From Akkermansia sp. (GTDB taxonomy: Bacteria; Verrucomicrobiota; Verrucomicrobiia; Verrucomicrobiales; Akkermansiaceae): 64,000 bases of DNA. Both the position numbers and the translations under genes were made by a program. The first letter of the stretch is position 1; each line of letters opens with the position of its first letter. Of this stretch, positions 42,617 to 52,050 are shown piece after piece. The DNA is taken from positions 24,427-88,426 of the forward strand of contig JAFQSQ010000010.1 of NCBI GenBank assembly GCA_017409465.1, in the 5' to 3' direction. Below the pieces are notes generated by a model, which searched no databases, was not told the DNA's origin, and saw nothing but the letters and a program-made list of their open reading frames with translations.

Positions 42617-43861
42617 ATGAATACAGAGGGAAGCGGGTGGTACAAGGAACGAAGCATGGAAAAAAAGCTGCGGGAACTGAGCCGAAGCTTTGCCTGTATC
42701 ATGCTGACCGGAGCCAGACAGGTGGGTAAATCCACGCTGTTGAAGCGTATCATGCCGGACGGGATGCGCTACGTGACTCTGGATGACCCGGAAATGGCCG
42801 ACTACGCCAGGCGTGATCCCATAGGGTTCGTGAATGAGATGGGTAGTCCGCTCTGCATCGACGAGGTGCAATACGCCCCGGGAATTCTGCGAGCCATCAA
42901 AATCAAGGTGGATGAAGCCAACCAGAGCCCCGGGATGTACTGGCTGACCGGTTCGCAGCGTTTTGAAATGATGAAGGGGGTAACGGAGAGCCTCGCCGGT
43001 CGGGTGGCAATTGTGGATTTGTACAGCCTGTCGCAGAGAGAGGTATGCGGCGGAATACTCTGCCACGAAGCTTTTGAGCCGGAACGCTGCCGGGAATTGG
43101 TGCAGAGTGCCAATCTGTGTAACCTGTCAGCATTGTTTGAGCGCATCTGGCGCGGCGGGTACCCCCTGCCGGTGATGCGCTCCGAAATGAGTGCTGACGA
43201 TTATTTCCGCTCCTATGTTCAGACCTACGTGGAGCGGGATGTGCAGGCTCTGTCGCAAGTGGGCAATCAGGCTTCTTTCATACGACTGATGCGCTCTGCC
43301 GCCATGCGTACAGGGCAGCAGCTGGTATACAGCGATTTGGCTCGCGATGCTGAGGTCTCCCCCAAAACAGCAGCGGCCTGGGTCAGCATCTTGCAGGCTT
43401 CCGGCATCATTTCCTTGCTGGAGCCGTACCATGTCAACACCACCAAACGCCTGGCAAAAACCCCCAAGCTGTATTTCATGGATACAGGGCTCTGCTGCTG
43501 GCTGGCCGGGTGGAATAATGCCGAACAACTCAAAAAAAGCATGTTCTCCGGTGCTATTCTGGAAACCTGGGTCTATGGCCAGTTGGTACGTAGTTTTGCC
43601 AATGCCGGTAAACGGCCTTCTCTCTATTATTACAGAGACCGTGATGGGGCTGAGATTGACTTCATCTGCCTGATGAACGGATGTCTGTACCCCATGGAGG
43701 TCAAACGCAGCAGTAGTCCTTCTACCGCTGACCTCAAGGCCGCCTCGCGCATCCCCACAGGAGGCATGTATCAGGTAAAACCTGGTATTGTCTTCTGCAC
43801 TGCTGAAAAACCTGTTCCTATGCCTTTCGGTGCTTTCGGTTTCCCCATTCAGGCTCTTTAA
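42617..43861 (+). CDS. AAA ATPase with DUF4143 domain
   Basis: This 414-aa protein has an N-terminal AAA domain: Walker A GARQVGKST (32-40), Walker B PLCIDEVQ with D82-E83, and sensor-like WLTGSQRFEM. A helical wHTH-like middle (SDLARDAEVSPKTAAAWVSIL) and a DUF4143 C terminus follow, with DGAEIDFI and MEVKRS. That D...EVK pattern is the PD-(D/E)xK nuclease-like core of the family. These proteins are common in gut bacteria, often in patchy, mobile-like distribution, and their function is unclear. The gene stands alone between two copies of one hairpin, on the opposite strand to its neighbours. The start is uncertain within a few codons. Confidence 0.88.
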   Translation: MNTEGSGWYKERSMEKKLRELSRSFACIMLTGARQVGKSTLLKRIMPDGMRYVTLDDPEMADYARRDPIGFVNEMGSPLCIDEVQYAPGILRAIKIKVDEANQSPGMYWLTGSQRFEMMKGVTESLAGRVAIVDLYSLSQREVCGGILCHEAFEPERCRELVQSANLCNLSALFERIWRGGYPLPVMRSEMSADDYFRSYVQTYVERDVQALSQVGNQASFIRLMRSAAMRTGQQLVYSDLARDAEVSPKTAAAWVSILQASGIISLLEPYHVNTTKRLAKTPKLYFMDTGLCCWLAGWNNAEQLKKSMFSGAILETWVYGQLVRSFANAGKRPSLYYYRDRDGAEIDFICLMNGCLYPMEVKRSSSPSTADLKAASRIPTGGMYQVKPGIVFCTAEKPVPMPFGAFGFPIQAL

Positions 43862-43888
43862 ATAGCTTATTATTATTTATTAACATCA

Positions 43889-43933
43889 AATTTCCCGCAA
43901 ATCGGGAATAACACTCCCGATTTGCGGGAAATT
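43889..43933. repeat. 19-bp perfect hairpin, right flank of the ATPase cassette
   Basis: Left arm 43889-43907, 7-nt loop 43908-43914, right arm 43915-43933. The arms carry the same TTTCCCGCAAATCGGGA sequence as the copy at 42530-42580, while the loop differs (ATAACAC against GTAGCAT). It lies 27 nt after the ATPase stop and 50 nt from the convergent mnmG stop. Confidence 0.92.
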
Positions 43934-43982
43934 GAAGTTTAAACATTGGTGCTCTATGTATTAAAACAGCCTGAAAAATCAC

Positions 43983-45845
43983 TCAGCAGCCTTTCTTGAG
44001 CCAGACGAGCAGCAGGGCGATATCCGCCGGGGTGATACCGGGGATGCGGGAAGCCTGACCGATGGTGGCGGGGCGCACCTTGCTGAGCCGGATGCGAGCC
44101 TCGGTTTTCATGGCGGGGATAGCATCGTAGTCGATATGCGGGGGGATTTTCTTATCCTCCTGGCGCTGCATGCGGGCAGCGGTGTTGCGCATGCGCTCAA
44201 TGTGGCCGGCATAGGCGATTTCCGTGGCGATGGGCTCCCAGAGTTCATCCGGGTAGAGCGTTTTCAGCTCCGGCGGGAGGGTCTGCCACTCATTCCCCTG
44301 GCGCCGCAGCCAGAGATCCAGGCTGATGCCGTCCACCTTCAGCTCTGCCCGGGCGCGCTCGATACCCTCATCAATGGCTTTCTGCCGTGCGGCGGCCTCT
44401 GCTCCCTGCTGCTCATCCACCAGCCCGATGGCGGCGGCGAGGGGGGTGAGGCGCAAATCGGCATTATCGTGCCGCAGCAGCAGGCGCATCTCTGCCCGGC
44501 TGGTAAACATGCGGTAGGGCTCATCCGTGCCGCGGGTCACGAGGTCATCCACCATCACACCCAGATAGGACTGGTCGCGGCGCAGGATGAGCGGCTCATC
44601 CCCCCGCAGCGCCAGCATGGCGTTGGCACCTGCCAGCAGTCCCTGCCCGGCGGCTTCCTCGTAGCCGCTGGTACCGTTAATCTGCCCGGCAAAGTAGAGT
44701 CCGCGCACGCGTTTGGTTTCCAGGGTGGGGTGCAGCTCTGTGGGGGGCACATAGTCATACTCCACGGCGTAGCCGGGGCGGATGAGTTCCGCTTTTTCCA
44801 GTCCGGGGATGCTGTTGACGATGGCCTGCTGCACAAAGAAAGGGAGACTGGAGGAAAGGCCGTTGAGGTAGTATTCATCCGTGCTGCGTCCCTCCGGCTC
44901 GATGAACACCTGGTGGCGTTCCTTGTCGGCAAAGCGCACCACTTTGTCCTCAATGCTGGGGCAGTAGCGCGGGCCCGCTCCCTCAATCACGCCGCCGAAA
45001 AGCGGGCTGTGCTGCAGGTTGGCGCGAATGGTATCGTGCGTGCCGAGGTGGGTGTAGGTGATACCGCAGGGCATCTGCCGCAGCTCAAAATCCGGCTCTG
45101 CCCAGTGGTTGAGGGTGCAGTGCGGCTCTGCATCGCGGCGCAACAGGCGGCGGCTGCGGTTGCTGAACAGCGGCGGCGGCTCATCCCCCGGCTGCATCTC
45201 CAGCGCGGCAAAATCAATGGTGCTGCCCTTCACACGGGGGGAGGTTCCGGTCTTGAACCGCGCCAGCGGGAAACCCAGTTTCTCCAGCGAGGCGGAAATA
45301 CCGCTGGGAGCGCAGCCCAGCCGCCCGCCCGGCAGGTGGTCCATGCCCACATGCAGCAGCCCGCGCATGAAGGTGCCGCTGCACAGCACCACGCTACGCC
45401 CGCTGAACCTCTGCCCCCAGGTGGTGGTCACACCGACTACGCGGCCGTCCTCCACCACAATCTCGCCCACATCGCCCTGGAAAAGCTGCACACCCGGGGC
45501 CGTCTCCATGACCCACTTCATGCGCGCGCGGTAGGCCAGCTTGTCTGCCTGGGCGCGGGGGGAGCGCACGCTGGGACCCTTGGAGGCATTGAGCATGCGG
45601 TACTGGATGGCCGTGGCATCCGTGTTGAGCCCCATGGCACCGCCCAGGGCATCAATTTCGCGGACGATATGCCCCTTGGCAAGCCCGCCGATGGAGGGGT
45701 TGCAGCTCATCTGGCCGATGGTGTCCAGATTGTGGGTGATAAACGCGACTGTACCACCCAGCCGCGCCGCAGCCAGAGCCGCCTCGATACCGGCATGCCC
45801 GCCGCCGATGACGAGTACATCAAACTCTGTGGGAATACGGAACAT
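43983..45845 (-). CDS. mnmG: MnmG (GidA), tRNA U34 carboxymethylaminomethyl modification
   Basis: FAD-dependent partner of MnmE that modifies the wobble uridine of several tRNAs. It has [22 protein letters not shown] (FAD site, GGGHAG at 14-19), [39 protein letters not shown] and the C-terminal domain ending [19 protein letters not shown]. The length of 620 aa is normal. holA lies 6 nt upstream on the same strand, so the two are in one operon. Confidence 0.95.
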   Translation of the reverse strand: MFRIPTEFDVLVIGGGHAGIEAALAAARLGGTVAFITHNLDTIGQMSCNPSIGGLAKGHIVREIDALGGAMGLNTDATAIQYRMLNASKGPSVRSPRAQADKLAYRARMKWVMETAPGVQLFQGDVGEIVVEDGRVVGVTTTWGQRFSGRSVVLCSGTFMRGLLHVGMDHLPGGRLGCAPSGISASLEKLGFPLARFKTGTSPRVKGSTIDFAALEMQPGDEPPPLFSNRSRRLLRRDAEPHCTLNHWAEPDFELRQMPCGITYTHLGTHDTIRANLQHSPLFGGVIEGAGPRYCPSIEDKVVRFADKERHQVFIEPEGRSTDEYYLNGLSSSLPFFVQQAIVNSIPGLEKAELIRPGYAVEYDYVPPTELHPTLETKRVRGLYFAGQINGTSGYEEAAGQGLLAGANAMLALRGDEPLILRRDQSYLGVMVDDLVTRGTDEPYRMFTSRAEMRLLLRHDNADLRLTPLAAAIGLVDEQQGAEAAARQKAIDEGIERARAELKVDGISLDLWLRRQGNEWQTLPPELKTLYPDELWEPIATEIAYAGHIERMRNTAARMQRQEDKKIPPHIDYDAIPAMKTEARIRLSKVRPATIGQASRIPGITPADIALLLVWLKKGC

Positions 45846-45851
45846 GGGCTA

Positions 45852-46946
45852 TCAGGCAGTGAGCAGGACTATCAGCTTGTGCAGCACATCGCGCGCGTCT
45901 GCCTGGCTCGACACCAGCTGACGGTCAGCACGGGCGCAGGCCTGCAGATCGCGGCGCGCCTTTTTCAGCGTAAGCTTGCCGCAGGAGCGAGCCGCATTGA
46001 ACAACCCATAGCAGCTGGGCGTACCGTCTTTCTTGAGCGGCAGCAGCTTGCGCCCCTCGGGCGGCAGTTGGTTGAGAGCTGCCTCAAACGCACGATAGTT
46101 ACCGATATCGGGATGATACGTATCCATCAGCAGCCGGGCGCAGAAGCGATTGCGCACCGTGGGAACGATGGCGGCGCGCATGATGCTCACCGGCTGCTCT
46201 CCGTCCTCCAGCTGCTCGTTGACCAGTCGCACCGCCTGCCGACAGCTGCCGTTCTCAATCGCCCGCGATATCTCAAAAATCACCCCATTGCGCGATACGG
46301 CCACCATCAGCTCTATATCCTCTACCGCCACCCGACGTCGCTCAGGCCCCAGGTAGACATCCAGCTTGGCGAGCTCGTTGGCTATCTGGCGTGTACTCTC
46401 GTTGACCCGGTGTACGAACAAGTCAAGCGCCGCGTTGTCAAAGGTGATGCCATAGGGCTTTGCCATGCGCAGCGTCAGCGCACTGAGCTCTGATTCCCAC
46501 CCCGGTTTGGTGATGTCAATCTTCGAAAACTCCCTCACCTCAGCCAGCGTACCCAGCTTCTTGAAGAAGGTACGCCGCTTATCCATCTCGCCGGCACTCA
46601 GAACAAAATATGTGTCGAAAGGCAAGTTCTGCAGCGCCTCATTCAGCTCATCGAGCCCTTGCTGCACCGCCTCGCTGCGTGTCCCCTGCGGCGTGTCCCC
46701 CATGAAATTAGCGGCTTTTAGCCAGATGACCTTGCGACCACCGAACATATTCACCATCATGAGCCCCGACACCACACGACGGAGGGTATCCTGCGCCTCA
46801 TCGACCGTAGCGACGGTGCCGTCGATGATTTCGTTGCCCCAACCGTCTGTTCCCTCGGTCAGCTCATCAAAACACTTCTGCGCCGCCGAGGCAGCCGCCC
46901 CTTCGTCGCTCCCGAAAAACACATAGCTGAACACATCGCCCGGCAC
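45852..46946 (-). CDS. holA: DNA polymerase III delta subunit
   Basis: The clamp-loader subunit that opens the beta clamp (dnaN product, also in this window). 364 aa. The delta-subunit pattern is visible at RKVIWLKAAN, FDTYFVLSAGEMDKRRTFFKKL, and NALDLFVHRV-type text (DNAALDLFVHRVNESTRQIANELAKLDVY spans the typical helical region). It is more diverged than the other core genes and no strict motif exists, hence lower confidence. The start is a GTG at 46946. The gene is coupled to mnmG downstream. Confidence 0.85.
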   Translation of the reverse strand: MPGDVFSYVFFGSDEGAAASAAQKCFDELTEGTDGWGNEIIDGTVATVDEAQDTLRRVVSGLMMVNMFGGRKVIWLKAANFMGDTPQGTRSEAVQQGLDELNEALQNLPFDTYFVLSAGEMDKRRTFFKKLGTLAEVREFSKIDITKPGWESELSALTLRMAKPYGITFDNAALDLFVHRVNESTRQIANELAKLDVYLGPERRRVAVEDIELMVAVSRNGVIFEISRAIENGSCRQAVRLVNEQLEDGEQPVSIMRAAIVPTVRNRFCARLLMDTYHPDIGNYRAFEAALNQLPPEGRKLLPLKKDGTPSCYGLFNAARSCGKLTLKKARRDLQACARADRQLVSSQADARDVLHKLIVLLTA

Positions 46947-47050
46947 GCGACCATTACACCAGATTTTACCCTGTGAGTCAAAGCTTTTACCACCGCGCGC
47001 CGATAATTTACCTTGTCATGCAGCTGCCGCCGTGGTAGCATCACCCCACC

Positions 47051-47635
47051 ATGGAATTACCACCGGGCTGCAGATGGTTGCGCGAACTCCATTCCCGTCA
47101 TTTCGAACAGATGGCGGTGCTGGAGGAGAGCTACTATTCCCCGGAATTCATCACACCCGCTGCGGAATCGCAACGCTGGTACGACACCTACCCCTACACC
47201 ACGGTCGTGGCTGCTGCCGGTGACGGAATTGCCGGATTCGTGAATCTCTTCCCGGTGAAACAGGCCGTATTTGATGCACTGCTGGCCGGGCAATACAATG
47301 ACCACGACATGACAACAGAGGCCGTGGTGGACTTATCCCGCCACAACGGGGAAACGCTGGAGATGTTTCTGAGCTGTATCGTCGTGGCACGGCCTTTCCG
47401 GGGCAGCGGGCTGGTGCAGGCGCTGCTGCAGGAAGCAGTACGCCCCTATCTTCCCTATCTGGATTGCTGCAACCGTATCATCACCGACAACATCACCCCC
47501 GACGGCGAGCGCTTCTCCCAACGCTACGGCTTCCGCTGCATCGGCAGCTCCACCCACTCAAGCCGCCTCTATATCCAGCCCTTTGCCGACTTTGTTCGGA
47601 AAGTGAGCTCCGCACAAAATGCCGCGCGCGGTTAA
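47051..47635 (+). CDS. GNAT-family N-acetyltransferase
   Basis: This 194-aa cytoplasmic protein has the acetyl-CoA-binding motif A of GNAT enzymes at LSCIVVARPFRGSGLVQALL (about 117-136), followed by helix and strand, and a C-terminal FSQRYGFRCIGSSTHSSRL that matches the usual 'fYeklGF' region. The substrate is unknown. The N terminus (LRELHSRHFEQMAVLEESYY) fits the family's first strand and helix. It stands alone, divergent from holA (about 105 nt between the starts). Confidence 0.82.
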   Translation: MELPPGCRWLRELHSRHFEQMAVLEESYYSPEFITPAAESQRWYDTYPYTTVVAAAGDGIAGFVNLFPVKQAVFDALLAGQYNDHDMTTEAVVDLSRHNGETLEMFLSCIVVARPFRGSGLVQALLQEAVRPYLPYLDCCNRIITDNITPDGERFSQRYGFRCIGSSTHSSRLYIQPFADFVRKVSSAQNAARG

Positions 47636-47652
47636 GACTATTTATTCCGAAC

Positions 47653-47895
47653 TTATTCCGAACTGAGCCGGTCAGTTTTCATCCGGAAGTACCGCACGTG
47701 CCATTTCCCGTTTTTTCTGGCACCTTCACGATGCAGGACACCCTTTTTCTTCAATTCGGCAAGATATTTTTCAATTTGTCGAGCTGACATACCGCACTTT
47801 TCAGCAATTTGTTTTGCAGAAACGGAAGAATCTTCTTCAATGCATTGAAGAATGGTCAGCTCAAGCTCGTATCCCCTGGTCGGAATATGCTGCAC
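47653..47895 (-). CDS. Winged-helix domain, possibly the C-terminal remnant of a larger regulator
   Basis: 80 aa with one winged-helix domain: ELTILQCIEEDSSVSAKQIA, CGMSARQIEKYLAELKKKGV, then a wing (GARKNGKWHVRYF). This pattern is typical of the C terminus of AlbA-type or RecG-like ATP-binding regulators. Only a GTG start (47895) is available and no N-terminal domain is upstream, so this is probably a decayed remnant. The base composition is AT-richer than the neighbours. Confidence 0.55.
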   Translation of the reverse strand: MQHIPTRGYELELTILQCIEEDSSVSAKQIAEKCGMSARQIEKYLAELKKKGVLHREGARKNGKWHVRYFRMKTDRLSSE

Positions 47896-48030
47896 CCATT
47901 TATTGTCGGATGCTGTTCACTTATCCAATCATCGGCGTAAACCGCTTACTTTTAATCCGTCATTCGTCAATCCACGCACCCTGAATCTCCGGAGCACGTG
48001 TGGCTGTCCCTGAGGCAGGGCTTTTTACGC

Positions 48031-48059
48031 TTGCGGGGGCGGGGAAGATAGAGTATGAT
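48031..48059 (+). promoter_or_regulatory. promoter of the Hsp33-like gene
   Basis: TTGCGG, 17-bp spacer, TATGAT, ending 21 nt before the ATG at 48081. The following AGGAGG is the ribosome-binding site. Confidence 0.65.
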
Positions 48060-48080
48060 ACGAGCAGGAGGGATGAATCC

Positions 48081-48884
48081 ATGGCAGAAGAACAGCAACA
48101 ACCGGTCAGTGTAGCAGAGTTCACAACGATAGAGGCCATTTTCGTACGGCAGCGCAACTGCCTGCTGCTGCGGGGTGATATGTCCCCGCTCTATGTCGAC
48201 TACTATCTGCACCTCATGCAGCACGGTATGCGGAATGGCGAGTGCGAAGACTCCGTGGTGAAGAAGCTGCTGGCCTATTTCACCCTGCACCTCGTCTCGC
48301 GTCCCTGGCAAGAGTACCACGCCTGGACTCTCAATACCCATACCCCCAGCCTGGCCAACTACTTCGTGTCCGGTTCATCGGTGGATGAAGAGGTCGTCTG
48401 CCGCGCCTTTACGGAAGGGGTACGCCGCCCGGACACCAACATGCTCTTCGCGCAGAATCTGCGCCACAACAAGGAGCCCCAGACCTCAGTCATCACACTG
48501 GGAGACGGCTCGGTCGAGTCGTGGATTGAGGCCTACTACCGCCAGAGCGAGCAGCGCATGGCCCGCGCGTTCGACCTGGGCGGTGATCACTTCGCCTTGC
48601 TGGCTGCCCAGCCGGGCGCCGACCACGACTGGTTGGAGGCTCTCAGCCTGGAGGATATCCTCCGCCTCGACGAAACTGAGCAGACGAAGGTGCTGGAGAC
48701 GCGGCGCTTCTACTTCCGCTGCGGCTGCACGGTGGAGAAGATACTGCCTGTTGTCCGCGCGATGCAGCATGACTTCGCTGATCAGCTCTCGGAGCAGGGT
48801 TATGTAGAGGCCTCATGCCCACGCTGCGGAGCCGCCTATCGGCTGACGAGCGAGATGCTGCGCAAGCCCGATGACGCCTCCTGA
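48081..48884 (+). CDS. hslO: Hsp33-like redox-regulated chaperone
   Basis: This 267-aa cytoplasmic protein has the Hsp33 signature WIEAYYRQSEQRMARAF in the middle and a C-terminal zinc centre CGC-x29-CPRC. The family's CxC-x(27-32)-CxxC switch is thus complete. Hsp33 is activated by oxidation and holds unfolding proteins. The N-terminal domain is diverged. AGGAGG 9 nt upstream of the ATG at 48081 decides the start; the frame is open upstream but lacks this. The next gene starts 14 nt downstream. Confidence 0.85.
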   Translation: MAEEQQQPVSVAEFTTIEAIFVRQRNCLLLRGDMSPLYVDYYLHLMQHGMRNGECEDSVVKKLLAYFTLHLVSRPWQEYHAWTLNTHTPSLANYFVSGSSVDEEVVCRAFTEGVRRPDTNMLFAQNLRHNKEPQTSVITLGDGSVESWIEAYYRQSEQRMARAFDLGGDHFALLAAQPGADHDWLEALSLEDILRLDETEQTKVLETRRFYFRCGCTVEKILPVVRAMQHDFADQLSEQGYVEASCPRCGAAYRLTSEMLRKPDDAS

Positions 48885-48898
48885 ACCGCCTGTTTCCC

Positions 48899-49594
48899 AT
48901 GAGATACCACCGTACCCTGCTGCTGACGACGATGCTGACGGCACTCTGCGCCTGCCAGTCAGTACGCACGGTGTACGATGCCAACGGGCAGGCGGTGAAG
49001 GAAACGGACGGCGCCACGATTTCTGACCTCAATTCGCGTTTCGAAAAAGAGTTTCAGTCATCGTTCTCAGAGCGGAAGACCGACAGCGGCGTGCCCCAGA
49101 CCTCATCGAACAAGGTCAGCTCGTTCCAGAAATACCTCGATGAGTCGCGCAAAATCGACAGCGAGTACCGCACCCGCAGCTACGATGGCCTCAAGCGCGA
49201 TGACTCGCGCTCGGTGGCCTACGCCGGAGCCTCGGCTGATACCCGCTACGCCCGCGATAACGACCGCCGCGAAAAAGACTCCACCATCGCCTACGGCAGC
49301 GATATGCGCCCGGATTTCATGAACGAAACCCATGGTATCAGCCATGCCCACCGCTACGGCTCCGACCACACCCAGCGCTCCTCGATGGATGGGCTGGCGG
49401 CGCCCGGATACCGTGGCACGGTCTACGACACCTCTGCCGACAGCGGTTACAACCGCAACAACCCTGATTGGTACGTGGAAGACCGCCGCGAGAAGACCCC
49501 CCAACCCACCATCACCGGCTACCGCGAATACTACCGCAAGACCATCATGGACACACGCTCCCTGCTGGGTCGCGATAAAAAAGCCGACGAATAA
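48899..49594 (+). CDS. Lipoprotein of unknown function
   Basis: 231 aa. The N terminus RYHRTLLLTTMLTALCACQS is a lipoprotein signal (LTALC or LCAC lipobox). The rest is very polar, rich in Asp, Ser, Arg and Tyr, with no clear domain. Repeated short units such as SSFQKYLDESRKIDSEYRT and DTRYARDNDRREKDS suggest a flexible or extended structure. It is co-directional with the Hsp33 gene (14 nt) and the next exported-protein gene (20 nt), so the three are probably one transcript. Confidence 0.75.
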   Translation: MRYHRTLLLTTMLTALCACQSVRTVYDANGQAVKETDGATISDLNSRFEKEFQSSFSERKTDSGVPQTSSNKVSSFQKYLDESRKIDSEYRTRSYDGLKRDDSRSVAYAGASADTRYARDNDRREKDSTIAYGSDMRPDFMNETHGISHAHRYGSDHTQRSSMDGLAAPGYRGTVYDTSADSGYNRNNPDWYVEDRREKTPQPTITGYREYYRKTIMDTRSLLGRDKKADE

Positions 49595-49614
49595 CAACGC
49601 TGCTTCTGCCGGCC

Positions 49615-50556
49615 ATGTCCCGTTTCTGCCTCAGCTACCTCTTCCCCGCGCTTCTTCTCACCCTGTGGGGCGGGGCAATGGCGGCTCCGGGGACGATTGA
49701 CTTCACTGTTCCCGAACCGGCAGCGGCCGCTCACATCATGCGGGTAGAGCTGCAGCCACCCCACGGCAGCCGACTCAGCCCCGATATCGAGCAGGCCGCC
49801 CACCGTGGTATCCTGGAGCGCTGCCGCCTGCTCCGGCCAGAGCAGGACGTGCTCCCGCGCCTGACCCGCCGAGCCGGAGCTGTCTATCTACAGCTCTACA
49901 CGCCTCTCTCTGCCCCAGCCGGCAGCAGGATAGATGACCACCTGCAACTCTGCCTCAACTACACACCCCGCACGGTATTCCTGCGGGTGCATCCGCAGAG
50001 TGAGCAGCTCCTGAGGCGCGGGGATATCCACGATATCATCGCCCGCTATGAGCAGGAGATGACGACCTGGATGGAAAGCCCCCGCACCACCCCGCCACCT
50101 GCCCCAGCTCCCCTGCCCCACAGCGGCGAGACCGCCGGCTACATGCTGGTCGAGTATCCGCGCCTGACAGAAGATGGCACACACTGCTACGACTACCTCA
50201 TCGTCCGCCAGCCTGAGGCAGCACGGACAGAGGGCCAGCTGGTGACCAACCACGATATCAGCGAATGCCGCACCGTGGCTCCCCCGGCGAGCGGCACACC
50301 CCGGCACCCGGGGCTGGAGATACGCCTGCACCGGCAAGCTGCCGAGCGTTTCACCGCCCTGACCCGCAGCATCGCTGCCGACAAAGGACACCTGGTCGTG
50401 GTGGCTGACGGTAGTGTCCTGTGCTATCTCGCCATCCCGGTGGAGCTGGGAAGCCGCTTCCGGCTGTATGACAGCTCCCTGCCCACCCTGCATGCGGCTC
50501 TGCTACCGCCGCTTCCCTGCCGGGTCAGACTGGTGGCGCAGCCCATCACTCGATGA
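49615..50556 (+). CDS. Exported protein with a SecD-like P1-head domain
   Basis: 313 aa with a signal peptide (about 1-23, LTLWGGAMAAPG). The C-terminal ~90 residues (GLEIRLHRQAAERFTALTRS, then HLVVVADGSVLCYLAIPVEL) resemble the periplasmic head subdomain of SecD, where 'f.ld.eg..kFa.lT...G..lai.lDg.v.saPvi' is typical. No SecD membrane domain is present. The middle is Pro/Ala-rich. The function is unknown; it may be a detached periplasmic module. It is last in the Hsp33-lipoprotein transcript. Confidence 0.7.
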   Translation: MSRFCLSYLFPALLLTLWGGAMAAPGTIDFTVPEPAAAAHIMRVELQPPHGSRLSPDIEQAAHRGILERCRLLRPEQDVLPRLTRRAGAVYLQLYTPLSAPAGSRIDDHLQLCLNYTPRTVFLRVHPQSEQLLRRGDIHDIIARYEQEMTTWMESPRTTPPPAPAPLPHSGETAGYMLVEYPRLTEDGTHCYDYLIVRQPEAARTEGQLVTNHDISECRTVAPPASGTPRHPGLEIRLHRQAAERFTALTRSIAADKGHLVVVADGSVLCYLAIPVELGSRFRLYDSSLPTLHAALLPPLPCRVRLVAQPITR

Positions 50557-50566
50557 GGCGGCGATA

Positions 50567-50812
50567 TCAGGGCAGCAGATACGGCAGTGGGTCAATACCC
50601 AGCACCAGCTTGACCGCCAGGTAGAGCACACACACCAGCAGAGCCGTGCCCACCAGGGCGCGGAGTATTCTGGTGAAAATCCAGAGTGCGACCAGCAGCA
50701 CGATGAGGCCGATAGCTATCTCAGTGTTGTACTCACCGCTCAGCAGTGAGCTCAGCTCAGCCTGTTGATACCAGCTGAGCAGGGTGGGGAGGGTCTCTGT
50801 AAACCAGTTCAT
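50567..50812 (-). CDS. Small membrane protein, unknown
   Basis: 81 aa from the ATG at 50812. Two adjacent hydrophobic segments (EIAIGLIVLLVALWIFTRIL and GTALLVCVLYLAVKLVL) follow a polar N terminus (NWFTETLPTLLSWYQQAELS). No family is recognised. The frame is open to 50950, but the upstream part lies in a repeat-derived intergenic segment. It is convergent with the SecD-like gene, 10 nt apart. Confidence 0.6.
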   Translation of the reverse strand: MNWFTETLPTLLSWYQQAELSSLLSGEYNTEIAIGLIVLLVALWIFTRILRALVGTALLVCVLYLAVKLVLGIDPLPYLLP

Positions 50813-51082
50813 GGGTGGTATGCTCGCTGCCATCCCGGGCAGCCGTTTTGGGGACTCTATTAAATCGACATATTGGAATTGCTCATAAAGTACAACGTAA
50901 CATAGACGATGGACAAGGTCAGAATTTCGCTCGCATTTGCCCGCATGCAAATGCTTTGCACCAGCCCTTTGTCCTGCTGCGAGCCAGAGGCTCGCCGATC
51001 TTTTCCTTCGTCCATTGTTCTTCGTCCTTTGTCCTTTAAATTTCTATTTACCGCGCTAATCAGCCCCTTTTAGAAATTCCCT
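50813..51082. other. intergenic segment with repeat-related sequence
   Basis: No gene is visible. From about 50893 to 51040 the segment holds GACGATGGACAAGGTCAGAATTT-type and CTTCGTCCTTTGTCC-type stretches that resemble parts of the repeat family at 33086 and 56210, here without the core. Confidence 0.5.
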
Positions 51083-52000
51083 TTATTCCGTTTCGTCGAA
51101 CACAAGCGTACGCGTCCACCCATCGCGGGGGGTGGAGGTATTGGGGAAAATCGCCCGCGCCACGTCGCGGTATGCTTTCGGATTCGGCAGTGAGGGGCTA
51201 TAGTGTGTCAGCCAGAGCTCGCGCACCCCGCCGGCATCTGCCGCCAGCCGCGCGGCCTCGCTGAAGAGCATGTGCCGATTCTCCAGTGCCTTGGGCAGCA
51301 TCTCGTCCTCGCCGTACATACCCTCGCAGATAAACAGGTCAGAATCCGCCGCTGCGGCAGCTATGGCGGGAATGGGGCGGGTATCGGTGCAGTAGGTGAG
51401 CTTGAGCCCGCGCCGAGGCGGCCCCAGCACCATATCCGGTGTGTAGCAGCTGCCCTCGTGCTCGATGCTCTCCCCCTTCTGCAGGCGGTTCCAATACGGC
51501 AGCGGTATACCCAGCTCACGCGCCCGGGCCGCATCGAAACGCCCGGCTCGCGGCAGGCTGATGCTGTAGCCATAGCAGGGTACCCCGTGGTTGACCCGGA
51601 AGGCGCGGATATCACACTCGAGAAAATACATCAGCTCGTCCTCCGTCTCCAGCTCGCTGACACGAATCTCAAACGGCAGATTGGGAGCGATGGTACGCAG
51701 TGCACCCACCACACGCTCCGTGCCCACCGGCCCCACGATGGAGAGCTCCTCTGTGCGGCCCTGATTCCCCATCGTCAGCAGCAGCCCGGGCAAGCCGGAG
51801 ATATGGTCGGCATGCAGATGGGTGAACAATATCTTATCCACCGGTTTGAGGGTCACTCCCGCCCGCTGGGCCGCAATCTGTGTGCCCTCACCGCAATCAA
51901 TCAATACGGCATGACCCTTGTAGCGCACCATCAGCGAGGTGAGCCAGCGATTCATCAGCGGCAGTGTGCCGCCGGTTCCCAGCAGACATATATCCAGCAC
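51083..52000 (-). CDS. rnz: Ribonuclease Z (tRNA 3'-endonuclease)
   Basis: Metallo-beta-lactamase-fold nuclease that matures tRNA 3' ends, relevant here because tRNA-Gln lacks an encoded CCA. The motif LFTHLHADHISGLPGLL gives the HxHxDH site (H61, H63, D65, H66). LLGTGGTLP is the N-terminal strand, and LTYCTDTRPIPAI, LFICEGMYG and WLTHYSPSLPNP carry the later metal ligands. The length of 305 aa is normal for the short form. The gene is single on the minus strand. Confidence 0.93.
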   Translation of the reverse strand: MLDICLLGTGGTLPLMNRWLTSLMVRYKGHAVLIDCGEGTQIAAQRAGVTLKPVDKILFTHLHADHISGLPGLLLTMGNQGRTEELSIVGPVGTERVVGALRTIAPNLPFEIRVSELETEDELMYFLECDIRAFRVNHGVPCYGYSISLPRAGRFDAARARELGIPLPYWNRLQKGESIEHEGSCYTPDMVLGPPRRGLKLTYCTDTRPIPAIAAAAADSDLFICEGMYGEDEMLPKALENRHMLFSEAARLAADAGGVRELWLTHYSPSLPNPKAYRDVARAIFPNTSTPRDGWTRTLVFDETE

Positions 52001-52050
52001 GAGCGCCAGTGTCTCACAGACAAACCCTTGTTGTCAAGACTAAACCCCCG

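Noticed and set aside
44136..46493. 785-aa plus-strand frame across mnmG and holA
   Set aside because: It covers two well-supported minus-strand genes and has the composition of an antisense shadow.
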